Below, piece after piece: positions 20,243 to 29,239 of a DNA stretch of 64,000 nucleotides. The notes beneath the pieces were generated by a model, which was not told the DNA's origin, did no database searches, and worked only from the letters and a program-made list of their open reading frames with translations. The stretch lies in the NCBI RefSeq assembly GCF_000402035.1, contig NC_021287.1, positions 1,860,001-1,924,000 of the forward strand, in the 5' to 3' direction. How positions within the stretch are numbered: position 1 is the stretch's first letter; each line of letters starts with the position of its first letter. The translations under genes and the position numbers were made by a program. The DNA comes from Caballeronia insecticola (GTDB lineage Bacteria > Pseudomonadota > Gammaproteobacteria > Burkholderiales > Burkholderiaceae).

Positions 20243-20267
20243 AAAGCGCAGCCGAAGCTGCGCTTTT
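20242..20267. terminator. Bidirectional terminator between exported protein gene and slyD
   Basis: Perfect 11-bp arms AAAAGCGCAGC (20242-20252) and GCTGCGCTTTT (20257-20267) with a 4-nt loop; on the minus strand the loop is TTCG closed by C-G, an especially stable tetraloop. It serves the convergent genes on both sides. Confidence 0.85.
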
Positions 20268-20295
20268 CAAACTTCCATGTATCTGCGCCGCGCGC

Positions 20296-20847
20296 TCAAT
20301 GCAGCGTAGGACCTGAGTCCTTGCGCGGCTCGCCGTCGTCTTCGTCGTCATCTTCGTCGACCACTTGCAGGCCGTCCGCGCCGTGCGCGTGCTGATGCTC
20401 GATCTCGTCTTCGGTCGCCGTGCGTACTTCCTGCACCGACAGCGCGAAGCGCAGCGCCATGCCCGCGAGCGGATGATTGCCGTCGAGCACGACCTTGTCT
20501 TCCGCGACGTCCGTCACCGTATAGATGAGGGAATCGAGTTCGTCGTCGGCATCTTCCGGCGTGCCTTCGAACTGCATGCCGACTTCCAGCGGCTCCGGAA
20601 AGCGGCTGCGCTCTTCGATCTTCACGAGCTCGGGATCGTACTCGCCGAACGCGTCCTGCGGCTCGAGCTGAATGGACGTTTCAAAGCCGGGTTCGCGGCC
20701 GTCCAGCGCTTCCTCGATCTTGGGGAACGTGCCATCATAGCCGCCGTGCAGATAGACCATCGGCTCGTCGCTTTCCTCGATCAGATTGCCTTGCGCATCC
20801 GATAGCTTGTACGCGACCGAAACGACAGTGCCTTTCGCAATTTTCAT
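20296..20847 (-). CDS. slyD: FKBP-type peptidyl-prolyl isomerase SlyD
   Basis: Cytosolic folding helper and, in enterobacteria, nickel carrier. 183 residues from MKIAKGTVVSVAYKLSDAQG, with GGAGG 7 nt upstream. FKBP half-domain YLHGGYDGTFPKIEEALDG, then the insert-in-flap domain (LEVGMQFEG to LDGNHPLAGMALRFAL). The C-terminal tail is acidic with only a few His (EHQHAHGADG then a run of Asp/Glu) instead of the long His/Cys-rich tail of E. coli SlyD, so metal binding may be weaker. Divergent from the oxygenase gene by 33 nt. Confidence 0.95.
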   Translation of the reverse strand: MKIAKGTVVSVAYKLSDAQGNLIEESDEPMVYLHGGYDGTFPKIEEALDGREPGFETSIQLEPQDAFGEYDPELVKIEERSRFPEPLEVGMQFEGTPEDADDELDSLIYTVTDVAEDKVVLDGNHPLAGMALRFALSVQEVRTATEDEIEHQHAHGADGLQVVDEDDDEDDGEPRKDSGPTLH

Positions 20848-20872
20848 TGGATCCTCCAAGATACAAGCCTCG

Positions 20873-20901
20873 ATTATACGATGCCCAAGCGGCCACACGA
20901 C
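20873..20901 (-). promoter_or_regulatory. Candidate slyD promoter overlapping the roxA start
   Basis: A perfect minus-strand TATAAT occupies 20878-20873, 26 nt above the slyD start. The -35 position falls inside the first codons of the divergent gene and matches poorly. If real, the slyD promoter overlaps the first codons of the divergent gene. Confidence 0.45.
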
Positions 20902-22119
20902 TCAACTCCGACCCCCGATTCCGGCCTTCCCACGCACGCGCGGGCGCCTTTGCCAGACGAACCCACACCCTTGTTGGGCAACCGCACGCCACGACAGTTC
21001 ATGCGGCGCTACTGGCAGAAAAAGCCGCTGTTGATCCGCCAGGCGATTCCCGATATTGCCGCGCCGCTCAGCCGCGACGAACTGTTCGAACTCGCCGATC
21101 TCGACGACGTCGAATCGCGCCTGATCACGCATTTTCGCAAGACATGGAATCTCGAGCACGGCCCGTTCGCGCCCGACGAATTGCCTGCCGTGAAGAAGCG
21201 CGAATGGACGCTGCTCGTGCAAGGCGCGAACCTGCACGACGATCGCGCGCATGCGCTGATGAACCGGTTCCGCTTCATCCCCGACGCGCGCCTCGACGAC
21301 CTGATGATCTCCTACGCGACCGACGGCGGCGGCGTAGGCGCGCACTTCGACTCTTACGACGTGTTTCTGCTTCAGGTTCATGGCAAGCGCCGCTGGCGTA
21401 TCGGCGCGCAACGCGATCTATCGCTAAAACCCGGACTGCCGTTGAAAGTTTTACAGCACTTCGAGCCCGAGGAAGAATGGCTGCTGGAACCCGGCGACAT
21501 GCTTTATCTGCCGCCGCATATCGCGCATGACGGTATTGCCGAGGGCGAATGCATGACGGCGTCGATCGGCTTTCGCGCGCCTTCGGAGCACGAACTCACG
21601 GGGCAGTTCCTGTATCACCTCGCGGAGCGCATCGGCGATTCAACCGCCGGCACGCGTGCGAACGCCCGCTATCGCGATCCTGCGCAGGCGCCCGTGGCGA
21701 ATCCCGCGGCGCTGCCCGCGCTGCTCGTCGAGCGTGTTGGCGCGATCCTTGCGAACGTGAAATGGAATGAAAAAGACGTCGCCGGTTTTCTCGGCACTTA
21801 TTTGAGCGAGCCGAAAGCCAATGTCGTATTCGATCCGCCCGAACGCGCGTTGAACGAACAGCGATTTGTGGAGCGCGCGAAAAAGACTGGCGTCACGCTG
21901 GATAGAAAGACCATTTTGCTCTATGACGAAAGGTCATATTTCGTAAATGGTGAAGCGGTGCCGTTGTCGTCGAAACTGAAAAAGTGGCTCCCGGAATTGG
22001 CCGATTCACGGTATCTGGAAGCGAAACGCTTTGTAACACTTACAGACGATTCGACAATGACAGCGCTGCTGCACGAATGGTATCGTGCGGGCTGGATTCG
22101 GATGGGCGCTTTGGCTTGA
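20881..22119 (+). CDS. roxA: Cupin/JmjC-type ribosomal protein oxygenase (YcfD/RoxA-like)
   Basis: 2-oxoglutarate/Fe(II) oxygenase; E. coli YcfD hydroxylates an arginine of ribosomal protein L16. 412 residues. The facial triad is visible: His155 and Asp157 in GVGAHFDSYDVFLLQ and His216 in LPPHIAHDG. Other family marks: RYWQKKPLLIRQAIP, VHGKRRWRIG, LEPGDMLYLPPH, ASIGFRAPS. The C-terminal ~150 residues form the dimerisation and winged-helix part. No ribosome-binding site is seen before 20881, so the start is uncertain (next Met at 21001). GC content seems lower near the 3' end. Confidence 0.88.
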   Translation: MPKRPHDSTPTPDSGLPTHARAPLPDEPTPLLGNRTPRQFMRRYWQKKPLLIRQAIPDIAAPLSRDELFELADLDDVESRLITHFRKTWNLEHGPFAPDELPAVKKREWTLLVQGANLHDDRAHALMNRFRFIPDARLDDLMISYATDGGGVGAHFDSYDVFLLQVHGKRRWRIGAQRDLSLKPGLPLKVLQHFEPEEEWLLEPGDMLYLPPHIAHDGIAEGECMTASIGFRAPSEHELTGQFLYHLAERIGDSTAGTRANARYRDPAQAPVANPAALPALLVERVGAILANVKWNEKDVAGFLGTYLSEPKANVVFDPPERALNEQRFVERAKKTGVTLDRKTILLYDERSYFVNGEAVPLSSKLKKWLPELADSRYLEAKRFVTLTDDSTMTALLHEWYRAGWIRMGALA

Positions 22120-22226
22120 CAGGCTTGGCTTCGACGAGACTTCCAGCCATGCTGCGGATACTAGAATTTGCTGTTCCGCAATATGAAAATTTGTATGAGA
22201 AAGACAACGTATCGGCCCCCGATTTA

Positions 22227-22255
22227 TCGACGCTCGTTGCGAAAGTGCCTATAAT
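22227..22255 (+). promoter_or_regulatory. Promoter of the small lipoprotein gene
   Basis: TCGACG (22227-22232) and a consensus TATAAT (22250-22255) are 17 nt apart. The predicted leader is about 125 nt and contains a near-perfect hairpin, GTCTCACA (22276-22283) with TGTGAGTC (22295-22302), around an A-rich loop. Confidence 0.6.
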
Positions 22256-22387
22256 TTCCGGCCAAGCCGTAGGAAGTCTCACACAAAAAAGAATTGTGAG
22301 TCTCCACAGCGGCCCAGGTCGGTGTTGGAGCACACATTACCGGTACTTTGCGCTGTTGCTTACCTTTAACCATAAAAGGACGTGATC

Positions 22388-22654
22388 ATGAAGAAATCCC
22401 TCCTCGTAGCATCCCTGTTGGCTGCTGTTGCTCTGGCTGCATGCAACAAGTCTAGCGAAACGGCTGCTCCGAGCGCTGCAAGCGATACGTCGGCTGCTTC
22501 GGCACCGGCTGCTGCTGCTTCGGACGCAAACGCTGCAGCATCGAGCGCTTCGGCTGCTGCAAGCGACGCAGCTTCGGCTGCTGGCGCTGCAACTAGCGCT
22601 GCTTCGGACGCTGCCGCTTCGGCTGCTGCTCCGGCATCGGGCGCAAGCCAGTAA
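22388..22654 (+). CDS. Small alanine/serine-rich lipoprotein
   Basis: 88 residues. MKKSLLVASLLAAVALAACN is a lipoprotein signal with lipobox LAAC (Cys19). The mature ~70 residues consist almost only of Ala, Ser, Asp, Thr and Pro, built from loose repeats of the ASDAAS/AASSAS type. There is no globular pattern, so it is probably an unfolded, envelope-attached peptide. Such lipoproteins are common in Burkholderia but their role is unknown to me. Ribosome-binding site AAAGGA precedes the ATG. Own promoter and terminator, so monocistronic, and likely strongly expressed. Confidence 0.85.
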   Translation: MKKSLLVASLLAAVALAACNKSSETAAPSAASDTSAASAPAAAASDANAAASSASAAASDAASAAGAATSAASDAAASAAAPASGASQ

Positions 22655-22700
22655 GGCTTACAGGCGCTGCGCCGCAGACCGTTCACGCGGCCTGCAAAGA

Positions 22701-22727
22701 AAAACCGGCTCTCGAGCCGGTTTTTTT
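22701..22727 (+). terminator. Rho-independent terminator of the lipoprotein gene
   Basis: Arms AAAACCGGCT (22701-22710) and AGCCGGTTTT (22715-22724) with loop CTCG, continuing into seven T. It also faces the end of the convergent metallo-hydrolase gene. Confidence 0.9.
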
Positions 22728-22798
22728 GCGTCTGCTGGTTTTGTGTACGCGAGTTTATGTCCGCTTCGCGCGCTTGTCGGTATCGGTATCGGTCGCGG

Positions 22799-23572
22799 TC
22801 AAAGCACGAGCCAGTCGAAGCCTTCGGCCTGCGTCGCCACCACGACATCGATCGCCGATGCTCCCAGCGCCGCCGCGAGCGCCGCCTGCGCGAGATGCGG
22901 CAAATTGTTTTGCTGGCTAAGATGCGCGGCTACGAGATGACGCAGCCTGGAACGATCGAGCGACGCGAGGATAGCGGCCGCGGCTTCGTTATTCAGGTGT
23001 CCGTGCGTCCCCCCGATACGCGCCTTCAGCGAAGGCGGATAGCGGCTCGCCGCGAGCATCGCGACATCATGATTGGATTCGAGCACGAGCGCGTCACAGC
23101 CGCTCAGAACGCTCGTGATATGCGGAGTGGCCACACCCACGTCGGTGAGTACGCCGAGCCGGCATGCGCCGTCTGAGAACACGTATTGCAACGGTTCGCG
23201 GGCATCGTGAGGCACGGTGAACGGCAGCACGCTCACATCGCCGATAGCAACGCTCTCATCGCCCCACAACACGTTCAGTTCGACATTGGCTTCATCTGCG
23301 CCAATGGCCCGCGCCGTGCCCCAGCTCATGTACAACGGAATGGACCACTTGCGCGCGAGCGTCAGCGCGCTGCCGATGTGGTCCGTATGCTCGTGCGTGA
23401 TGACGATGGCATCGAGATCCGCGGCGCGACAATCGAGCCGCGCGAGCCGCCGCTCGACCTCCTTCGCGGAGAAACCGCAATCGAGCAGCACGCGCGTCGT
23501 GGTCGTGCCGCCCGACGCCTCGACGAGCAATGCATTGCCTTCACTGCCGCTGCCGAGACTGGCGAATCTCAC
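22799..23572 (-). CDS. MBL-fold metallohydrolase (YycJ/WalJ-like)
   Basis: 257 residues starting MRFASLGSGSEGNALLVEAS, which is the hallmark opening of YycJ-type metallo-beta-lactamase proteins. The zinc-binding motif HEHTDH has His60, His62, Asp64 and His65. Further ligands: VLESNHDVAMLAAS and LVAAHLSQQNN. YycJ is an exonuclease-like protein linked to DNA metabolism in Gram-positives; here the activity is not shown. It lies 35 nt after bamC on the same strand and is the last gene of that run. Confidence 0.9.
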   Translation of the reverse strand: MRFASLGSGSEGNALLVEASGGTTTTRVLLDCGFSAKEVERRLARLDCRAADLDAIVITHEHTDHIGSALTLARKWSIPLYMSWGTARAIGADEANVELNVLWGDESVAIGDVSVLPFTVPHDAREPLQYVFSDGACRLGVLTDVGVATPHITSVLSGCDALVLESNHDVAMLAASRYPPSLKARIGGTHGHLNNEAAAAILASLDRSRLRHLVAAHLSQQNNLPHLAQAALAAALGASAIDVVVATQAEGFDWLVL

Positions 23573-23607
23573 AATGAACCCTTGGTCACCGGTGTCCCAG
23601 GTTTGAG

Positions 23608-24750
23608 CTAGTTCAACTGAGCATGCAGCAGCGACACGATGCGCTGCGCATCGGTCGACGTATCCGGCTGGCCGTTCGCATCGACGACGCCGATCTGCGT
23701 CACCGAGTCCGCCTTCGGACGCACGTTCACAAGGAACTGGCGCGTGGGCTTCGGCGTATTGCTCGAGAAGAACTTGCCGAACAGGCCGTCCTTTTTCAAC
23801 TCTGCCATGGAGTCCGAATAATGGACGTAGTAGATGCCCTTGTCGCGATCGCGATTGTCGACCGTGAAGTTGGTGCGATCGAGCGCAAGGCCCACGCGCA
23901 GCCAGGCACGATCGAACGGCTCGGCGAGATCGAGCGAGGAGCCGCCCGCACCCGGTTCCACCGCCACCTTCGCGCCCGCCGGACGCGCATCCGCGATCAG
24001 CTTCTTCGACTGGTCTTCGGTGAGACCGAACTTCTGCATGATCTTCCCGAGGATGGCGGCCTCGAGCGCCGGATTGCGCGGACGCGATTCCCAGCGCGAT
24101 CCCGTCTTGTCCTGACCTGTCAGGACTTCTTCCATCGCGCTATGCGTGACGGAGATGTCGGTCGAGCCGTCGGCGGCGCGGTCCACCTGCGTGCGGAACA
24201 TGTCGCGCGTACCCGACGAATACGCAAAGTCGAGCAGCTTGCCGACGCTGTTCCTGAACCAGTCGCTCGGAATGTTCGCGCGGTTTTCCGCCCAGTCCGT
24301 CGCCATGATGCCGGTCTGCGGCGCGTCGGTCTTGAGCGTGAAGCCGTTCTCTTCCCAGAATTCCTTGAGCGGCGGCCACACCTGGTCGGGCGAGCGGCCA
24401 TCGACGACGAGCCAGCGGCGGTCGCCGTCGCTCTCGACGTGCATGCCGAACGGGTCCTGCGCGTTCGGCACGCCGAGCGTCGCGTTGCCGGCGGGCGTGA
24501 GCGAGCGCTCGGCGGCGCCGCCGAGCGCGTTGATCTTCGAAGGCGCCGCGTAGCGCTGGCTGATATCGGCCGTGCTGAGATCGGAGGGAACGTTGAGCGA
24601 AGGCGCCGTTTCAGCCGCCTTGTAGTTGACGCGATCCGGCGCGAGCCAGTCGTTGAGCGTGTCGCAACCTGCGAGCGCTAAGACGGCACTGGCGCCGAGC
24701 GACAACACGCCCAGGCGTTTGGCTTGAGTAAGAAGAGCGGAACGTTTCAT
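23608..24750 (-). CDS. bamC: Outer membrane protein assembly factor BamC
   Basis: Lipoprotein of the BAM complex that inserts beta-barrels into the outer membrane. 380 residues; lipobox LAGC gives lipidated Cys29 (SAVLALAGCDTLNDWLAPDR). The unstructured N-terminal segment binds BamD in E. coli. Two helix-grip domains follow (GDRRWLVVDGRSPDQVWPPL; LAEPFDRAWLRVGLALDRTN) joined by a linker. Start at 24750 rather than the open upstream frame because the signal peptide begins here. It follows dapA by 183 nt, the classical dapA-bamC (nlpB/dapX) order. Confidence 0.93.
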   Translation of the reverse strand: MKRSALLTQAKRLGVLSLGASAVLALAGCDTLNDWLAPDRVNYKAAETAPSLNVPSDLSTADISQRYAAPSKINALGGAAERSLTPAGNATLGVPNAQDPFGMHVESDGDRRWLVVDGRSPDQVWPPLKEFWEENGFTLKTDAPQTGIMATDWAENRANIPSDWFRNSVGKLLDFAYSSGTRDMFRTQVDRAADGSTDISVTHSAMEEVLTGQDKTGSRWESRPRNPALEAAILGKIMQKFGLTEDQSKKLIADARPAGAKVAVEPGAGGSSLDLAEPFDRAWLRVGLALDRTNFTVDNRDRDKGIYYVHYSDSMAELKKDGLFGKFFSSNTPKPTRQFLVNVRPKADSVTQIGVVDANGQPDTSTDAQRIVSLLHAQLN

Positions 24751-24933
24751 GAGGTCCTTCTTTGCTGCTGATGACGCCTTGCCTCGCCCCGAACTCGCTC
24801 GAGGCGAGCGGATCATCGAATTCGATGCCGAGGCCAGTGAGCGGCGGAGGATGGCTGACGGTGTGGTTCATTTCGATCACTTGCGGCGGCGGGACTTCGA
24901 TTCTTTGTGAATGTGGCGCGCCGCCGCATGTGA

Positions 24934-25839
24934 TCAGGCGAGAAGCCCGGAGTCGCGCAACGCGTCGCGCACCACGTCGTGGAAGCGCGGGTCGAGCGGC
25001 GTGAGCGGCAGACGGATGCCGCCTTCCATGCGGCCGAGCGCCTGGAGCGCCCACTTGGCCGGAATCGGATTCGATTCGCAGAACAACTGCTTGTGCAGCG
25101 AGAGCAGCTTCAGATGGATGCGGCGGGCGGTGACGGCGTCGCCTTCGAGGGCGGCGCGGCACAACTGGCTCATTTCCTTCGGCGCGACGTTGGCCGTCAC
25201 CGAGATGTTGCCGTGGCCGCCCAGCAGCATCAACGCGATGGCCGTGGGGTCGTCGCCGCTGAAGATGCCGAAATTCGCCGGCGCGTGCTTGATGAGATGC
25301 GCGGCGCGATCGATGTTGCCCGTTGCTTCCTTCACGCCGATGATGCCCGGCACTTCGGCCAGACGCAGGATCGTCTCGTTGCTCATGTCGGCAACGGTGC
25401 GGCCCGGCACGTTATACAGCAGCACCGGCAGGTCCACCGCTTCCGCGATGGTGCGGAAATGGCGGTACATGCCTTCCTGCGTCGGCTTGTTGTAATACGG
25501 GACGACTTGCAGCGTGGCGTCGGCGCCGACTTTCTTCGCGTGCTTCGAGAGTTCGATGGCTTCGGCGGTCGAATTGCCGCCCGCGCCCGCGATGATCGGG
25601 AAACGCTTGGCCGTATGCTCGACGGCCGTCTGGATCATCAGGATGTGTTCTTCGACCGACAAAGTGGCCGACTCGCCGCTCGTGCCCACCACGACGAGAC
25701 CGTTCGAGCCCTGTTCGATGTGCCAGTCGATCAGTTTCCGAAACGCCGGCAGATCGAGACTACCGTCCTCGTGCATCGGTGTGACGATGGCAGGAATGCT
25801 GCCGCGGATCTGGATGCCGCCGTGTGTTCCGTTTGTCAT
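24934..25839 (-). CDS. dapA: 4-hydroxy-tetrahydrodipicolinate synthase
   Basis: Condenses pyruvate with aspartate semialdehyde in the lysine and diaminopimelate route; LysC at the other end of the window supplies the pathway entry. 301 residues, TIM barrel. The Schiff-base lysine is Lys170 in [10 protein letters not shown]; the catalytic tyrosine is Tyr142 in LLYNVPGRT; the GTSGESATL loop (residues 52-60) binds the pyruvate carboxylate. A probable promoter overlaps the end of the upstream methyltransferase gene, 54 nt before the start. Confidence 0.98.
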   Translation of the reverse strand: MTNGTHGGIQIRGSIPAIVTPMHEDGSLDLPAFRKLIDWHIEQGSNGLVVVGTSGESATLSVEEHILMIQTAVEHTAKRFPIIAGAGGNSTAEAIELSKHAKKVGADATLQVVPYYNKPTQEGMYRHFRTIAEAVDLPVLLYNVPGRTVADMSNETILRLAEVPGIIGVKEATGNIDRAAHLIKHAPANFGIFSGDDPTAIALMLLGGHGNISVTANVAPKEMSQLCRAALEGDAVTARRIHLKLLSLHKQLFCESNPIPAKWALQALGRMEGGIRLPLTPLDPRFHDVVRDALRDSGLLA

Positions 25840-25892
25840 GAAACTCTATGAATTTAATCGAAAATTTAATCGCGAAAACCCGTTCTACCGCG

Positions 25893-25921
25893 ATTGTAGC
25901 GGATTAGCCGGGCAACGCGAA
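25893..25921 (-). promoter_or_regulatory. Candidate dapA promoter
   Basis: On the minus strand TTCGCG (25921-25916) and TACAAT (25898-25893) are 17 nt apart. The leader before the dapA ATG is about 50 nt and strikingly AT-rich, with repeated TTAAAT/GATTAAA words. Confidence 0.45.
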
Positions 25922-26521
25922 ACGCGGCGGACCCGAGGGTGTGTTACCAATCGTGAGCGCTTTTTCGCCGGACGCGCCGCCGGGCGGGTCGACTGACTCC
26001 GGCACGCGAACCGCGCAAATCCGCTGCACATAGGCAGGACGCGGGCTTTCGACGAAACCATCCTCATAGCCGATCACGCGCAAGTGGCCGCGCACCGCCT
26101 CGAGCAGTTCGCCGGGTTCGAGCAGAAACGCGGGATTCGACGGCTTGCCCACGCTCGCATTGCCCGCGGCGAACGTCTCGTAAATGAGCACGCCGCCGGG
26201 CGCAAGCGCGCCGAGCAGATGCCCGAACAGCGGGCGATGCAGATAATTCGTGACGACGACCGCATCGAACGTTCGGTCGGGAAGCGGCCAGGGCGCGCCA
26301 TTTTCGAGATCGGCGGCGAGCGTTTGGATGGGCTCGGACGGTGCCAGGGCCGCCAGCGCGTCCAGTGCCTGCGTGTCGCGATCGACCGCCAGCACGGCAA
26401 AACCGCGCGCGGCGAACCAGCGCGCGTGCCGTCCGCTGCCCGCGGCGACGTCGAGCACCGCGCCGCCGGGCGCGACCAGATGCGCCCAGCGCGTGACCCA
26501 GCGACTCGCTGCGTCTTCCAT
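25904..26521 (-). CDS. Class I SAM-dependent methyltransferase
   Basis: 205 residues. Motif I is VLDVAAGSGRHARWFAARG, motif II LAVDRDTQALDALA, and the post-motif FDAVVVTNYLHRPLFGHLL with GVLIYETFAAGN resembles the TehB/UbiE-like small-molecule group. Substrate unknown. It starts 10 nt after the trpS stop and is followed after 64 nt by dapA. The C-terminal ~40 residues (ESVDPPGGASGEKALTIGNT) look disordered and may be variable. Confidence 0.85.
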   Translation of the reverse strand: MEDAASRWVTRWAHLVAPGGAVLDVAAGSGRHARWFAARGFAVLAVDRDTQALDALAALAPSEPIQTLAADLENGAPWPLPDRTFDAVVVTNYLHRPLFGHLLGALAPGGVLIYETFAAGNASVGKPSNPAFLLEPGELLEAVRGHLRVIGYEDGFVESPRPAYVQRICAVRVPESVDPPGGASGEKALTIGNTPSGPPRFALPG

Positions 26522-26531
26522 CAGCCGCCGC

Positions 26532-27734
26532 TCAGTTGTACGAGAGGCCCATGGCCTCGCGCACGTCGCGCATCGTTTCGACGGCGAATTTGCGCGCCTT
26601 GTCGCAACCGTCCGCGACGATCGCGCGCAACAGCGACGGATCGTCCATGTACTTCTGGGCGCGCTCGAGCATTGGCTGCTGCTCGCGCAGGATGCCTTCG
26701 ATCACCGGCTGCTTGCACTCCAGACAACCGATGCCCGCGGTGCGGCAGCCCTTCTGCACCCATTCGTGCGTGGTTTCGTCGGTGTAGACCTGATGCAGTT
26801 GCCAGACCGGGCACTTGTCCGGATCGCCCGGATCGGTGCGGCGCACGCGCGCGGGGTCGGTCGGCATCGTGCGGACTTTCTTCGTGATGGTTTCGGCATC
26901 TTCGCGCAGGCCAATGGTATTGCCGTACGACTTCGACATTTTCTGTCCGTCGAGCCCCGGCATGCGCGACGCCTCGGTCAGCAGCACCTGCGGCTCGACC
27001 AGAATGATCTTGCGCGAGCCTTCGAGATAACCGAACAGGCGCTCGCGGTCGCTCATCGACAGGCTCTGCGACTCCTGCAACATGGCGCGCGCCTGTTCGA
27101 GCGCTTCGTCGTCGCCTTCCTGCTGATACGCAACGCGCAGCTCGTGATACAGCTTCGCGCGCTTGCCGCCGAGCTTCTTCGCGGCTTCCATGGCCTTTTC
27201 GTCGAAGCCGGGTTCGCGGCCGTAGAGGTAATTGAAGCGGCGCGCGATCTCGCGCGTCATTTCGACGTGCGGGACCTGATCCTCGCCGACCGGCACGAGC
27301 GACGCGCGATACAGCAGGATGTCCGCCGCCATCAGCACCGGATAGCCCAGAAAGCCGTACGTGGACAGATCCTTTTCCTTGAGCTTCTCGATCTGCTCCT
27401 TGTAGGTCGGCACGCGTTCGAGCCAGCCGAGCGGCGTGCCCATGCCGAGCAGCAGCGAAAGCTCCGCGTGCTCGGGCACGCGGCTCTGGATGAACAACGT
27501 TGCCTGCGCCGGATCGATGCCCGACGCCAGCCAGTCGATCAGCACTTCCCAGACATTTTTCTCGATGACCTCGGGCGTCTCGTAGTGCGTCGTGAGCGCG
27601 TGCCAGTCGACCACCGCGAAGAAGCACGGATATTCGGACTGCAGCCGTACCCAGTTTTTCAGCACGCCGTGATAGTGGCCGAGATGCAGCGACCCGGTGG
27701 GCCGCATGCCGGAGAAAATACGGTCAGGGAACAT
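26532..27734 (-). CDS. trpS: Tryptophanyl-tRNA synthetase
   Basis: Class I synthetase for tRNA-Trp. 400 residues, longer than the ~335-residue E. coli type because of an insertion around residues 175-245 (EKAMEAAKKLGGKRAKLYHE and following) seen in betaproteobacterial TrpS. HIGH signature HLGH at 17-20 within GSLHLGHYHG; KMSKS at 265-269 (DGQKMSKSYGNTIGL). Substrate-side residues MAADILLYRASLVPVGEDQ are conserved. A CRTAGIGCLECKQPV cysteine cluster near residue 340 may bind a metal. It starts 4 nt after the M50 peptidase gene. Confidence 0.97.
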   Translation of the reverse strand: MFPDRIFSGMRPTGSLHLGHYHGVLKNWVRLQSEYPCFFAVVDWHALTTHYETPEVIEKNVWEVLIDWLASGIDPAQATLFIQSRVPEHAELSLLLGMGTPLGWLERVPTYKEQIEKLKEKDLSTYGFLGYPVLMAADILLYRASLVPVGEDQVPHVEMTREIARRFNYLYGREPGFDEKAMEAAKKLGGKRAKLYHELRVAYQQEGDDEALEQARAMLQESQSLSMSDRERLFGYLEGSRKIILVEPQVLLTEASRMPGLDGQKMSKSYGNTIGLREDAETITKKVRTMPTDPARVRRTDPGDPDKCPVWQLHQVYTDETTHEWVQKGCRTAGIGCLECKQPVIEGILREQQPMLERAQKYMDDPSLLRAIVADGCDKARKFAVETMRDVREAMGLSYN

Positions 27735-27738
27735 GATG

Positions 27739-28404
27739 TTATGGAAAGAGTGAAGCGAGGGGATTCAGGATGGCCGAGACCGCCGCGTAGCCCACATTCA
27801 CGAGCGGTCCGAGCCAGAAGCGCGTCAGCACGCCCGTCACGACGAGCGCCATCACGATGAAGAAACCGTAAGGCTCGAGCTTCGAAAACGCGATCGACGC
27901 GCGCACGGGCAACAGCGCCATCAGCACGCGCCCGCCGTCGAGCGGCGGCAACGGAAAAAGATTGAGCACGCCGAGCACCAGATTCACGCCAACGCCGGCT
28001 GCCGCCATGCGCGTGAGAAACGGTTCGTCGACGTGAAAGACCGCGAGCATAACCGCGATCACGCCCCATACGAGCGCCTGCACGAAATTGCTGCCGGGAC
28101 CGGCGGCCGCGACCCACAGACTGCCCCAGCGCGGATTGCGCAGATTGCCGAACGCCACCGGCACGGGCTTCGCGTAGCCGAACATGAACGCGCCGCTCGT
28201 CACGAAATACAGGACGATCGGAATCACGATGGTGCCGATCGGATCGATATGGCGCATCGGATTCATCGAGACGCGGCCCAGCACGTAAGCCGTGTTGTCG
28301 CCGAGCAGGCGCGCGGCATAGCCATGCGCGGCCTCGTGCAGCGTGATCGCGAAGATCACCGGGAGCGCGTAGACCGCGATGGTTTGTATCAGGGAGGCAT
28401 CCAT
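27739..28404 (-). CDS. Site-2 protease family (M50) membrane metalloprotease
   Basis: 221 residues, almost entirely hydrophobic segments. Zinc site HEAAH at residues 23-27 (AITLHEAAHGYAARLLGDNT) in the first membrane span and the third ligand in LFPLPPLDGGRVLMALLP. This is the short, PDZ-less group close to Rip/SpoIVFB-like enzymes that cut within membranes. The substrate is unknown; conserved linkage with trpS and the Sua5-type gene is not explanatory. Four nt separate it from trpS, so they are cotranscribed. Confidence 0.92.
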   Translation of the reverse strand: MDASLIQTIAVYALPVIFAITLHEAAHGYAARLLGDNTAYVLGRVSMNPMRHIDPIGTIVIPIVLYFVTSGAFMFGYAKPVPVAFGNLRNPRWGSLWVAAAGPGSNFVQALVWGVIAVMLAVFHVDEPFLTRMAAAGVGVNLVLGVLNLFPLPPLDGGRVLMALLPVRASIAFSKLEPYGFFIVMALVVTGVLTRFWLGPLVNVGYAAVSAILNPLASLFP

Positions 28405-28535
28405 AGGGCGTTATTGTATCAAGCAGGCAGTGGTGTTCAGGCGCGCGCAGCGGGCCCGGGCGCGAATCGGTATCGCCCCATCATGACCTACGAAGCTTAA
28501 TCGGGTATGAGCCCGTGTGCGCTACTGGACGGCGC

Positions 28536-29165
28536 CTACGCCGCCAGCCCGAACGGTTCGAGACTGCCCCTCCCCGCGCGCACGAGCACCGGCTCCCCCG
28601 ACGAAAGGTCGATCACCGTGGACGGCTCGGCCGGACACGCGCCGGAGTCGATCACGAGTTCGATCTGCTTCTCCAGCCGCTCGCGAATTTCGTCGGCGTC
28701 GTTGAGCGGCTCGGTGTCGGGCGGCAGAATCAGCGTCGAGGCGAGCAGCGGCTCGCCGAGCGCCTCCAGCAATGCCAGCGTGATGGCGTGATCCGGCACG
28801 CGCAACCCGATTGTCTTGCGCGACGGGTGCGAGAGCCGGCGCGGCACTTCCTTGGTCGCCTGCAGCACGAACACATACGGCCCCGGCGTCACCGACTTGA
28901 TGAGCCGGTATTGCTGGTTATCGACCATCGCGAAGTTCGAAAGCTCGGAGAGATCGCGCACGAGCAGCGACAGCAGTTGCTTGTCGTCGATGCCGCGGAT
29001 GCGTCGCAGGCGCTCGACCGCGTCTTTATCGTCGAGATGGCAGGCGAGCGCGTAGCTCGAATCCGTCGGCAACGCGACGACGCCGCCGTCGCGAATGATC
29101 TGCACGGCCTGATTGATGAGCCGCGGCTGCGGATTGTCCGGATGAATGCGAAAGAATTGAGACAT
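28536..29165 (-). CDS. L-threonylcarbamoyladenylate synthase family protein (Sua5/YciO/YrdC)
   Basis: 209 residues starting MSQFFRIHPDNPQPRLINQA. Domain features: VQIIRDGGVVALPTDSSYAL, KDAVERLRRIRGIDDKQLLS, PGPYVFVLQATKEVPRR, KTIGLRVPDHAITLALLEAL, STLILPPDTEPL and SGACPAEPSTVIDLSSGEPV. The KxR/SxN nucleotide site is partly altered (STLILPPD), as in YciO, so it may be the YciO-like paralogue rather than the t6A enzyme TsaC. It sits between the PHP phosphatase gene and the M50 gene on one strand. Confidence 0.88.
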   Translation of the reverse strand: MSQFFRIHPDNPQPRLINQAVQIIRDGGVVALPTDSSYALACHLDDKDAVERLRRIRGIDDKQLLSLLVRDLSELSNFAMVDNQQYRLIKSVTPGPYVFVLQATKEVPRRLSHPSRKTIGLRVPDHAITLALLEALGEPLLASTLILPPDTEPLNDADEIRERLEKQIELVIDSGACPAEPSTVIDLSSGEPVLVRAGRGSLEPFGLAA

Positions 29166-29239
29166 GGCGACGCCTTCTTGTTTCGATCGTTTTCGAAAAG
29201 GCCGAGCGCGCAGCGCGCGAACGCGCCTCCCGGGTCATA

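Noticed and set aside
24751..24933. Possible small gene between bamC and dapA
   Set aside because: A short minus-strand frame beginning MNHTVSHPPPLTGLGIEFDD exists, but it runs into bamC in another frame and has no recognisable partner.
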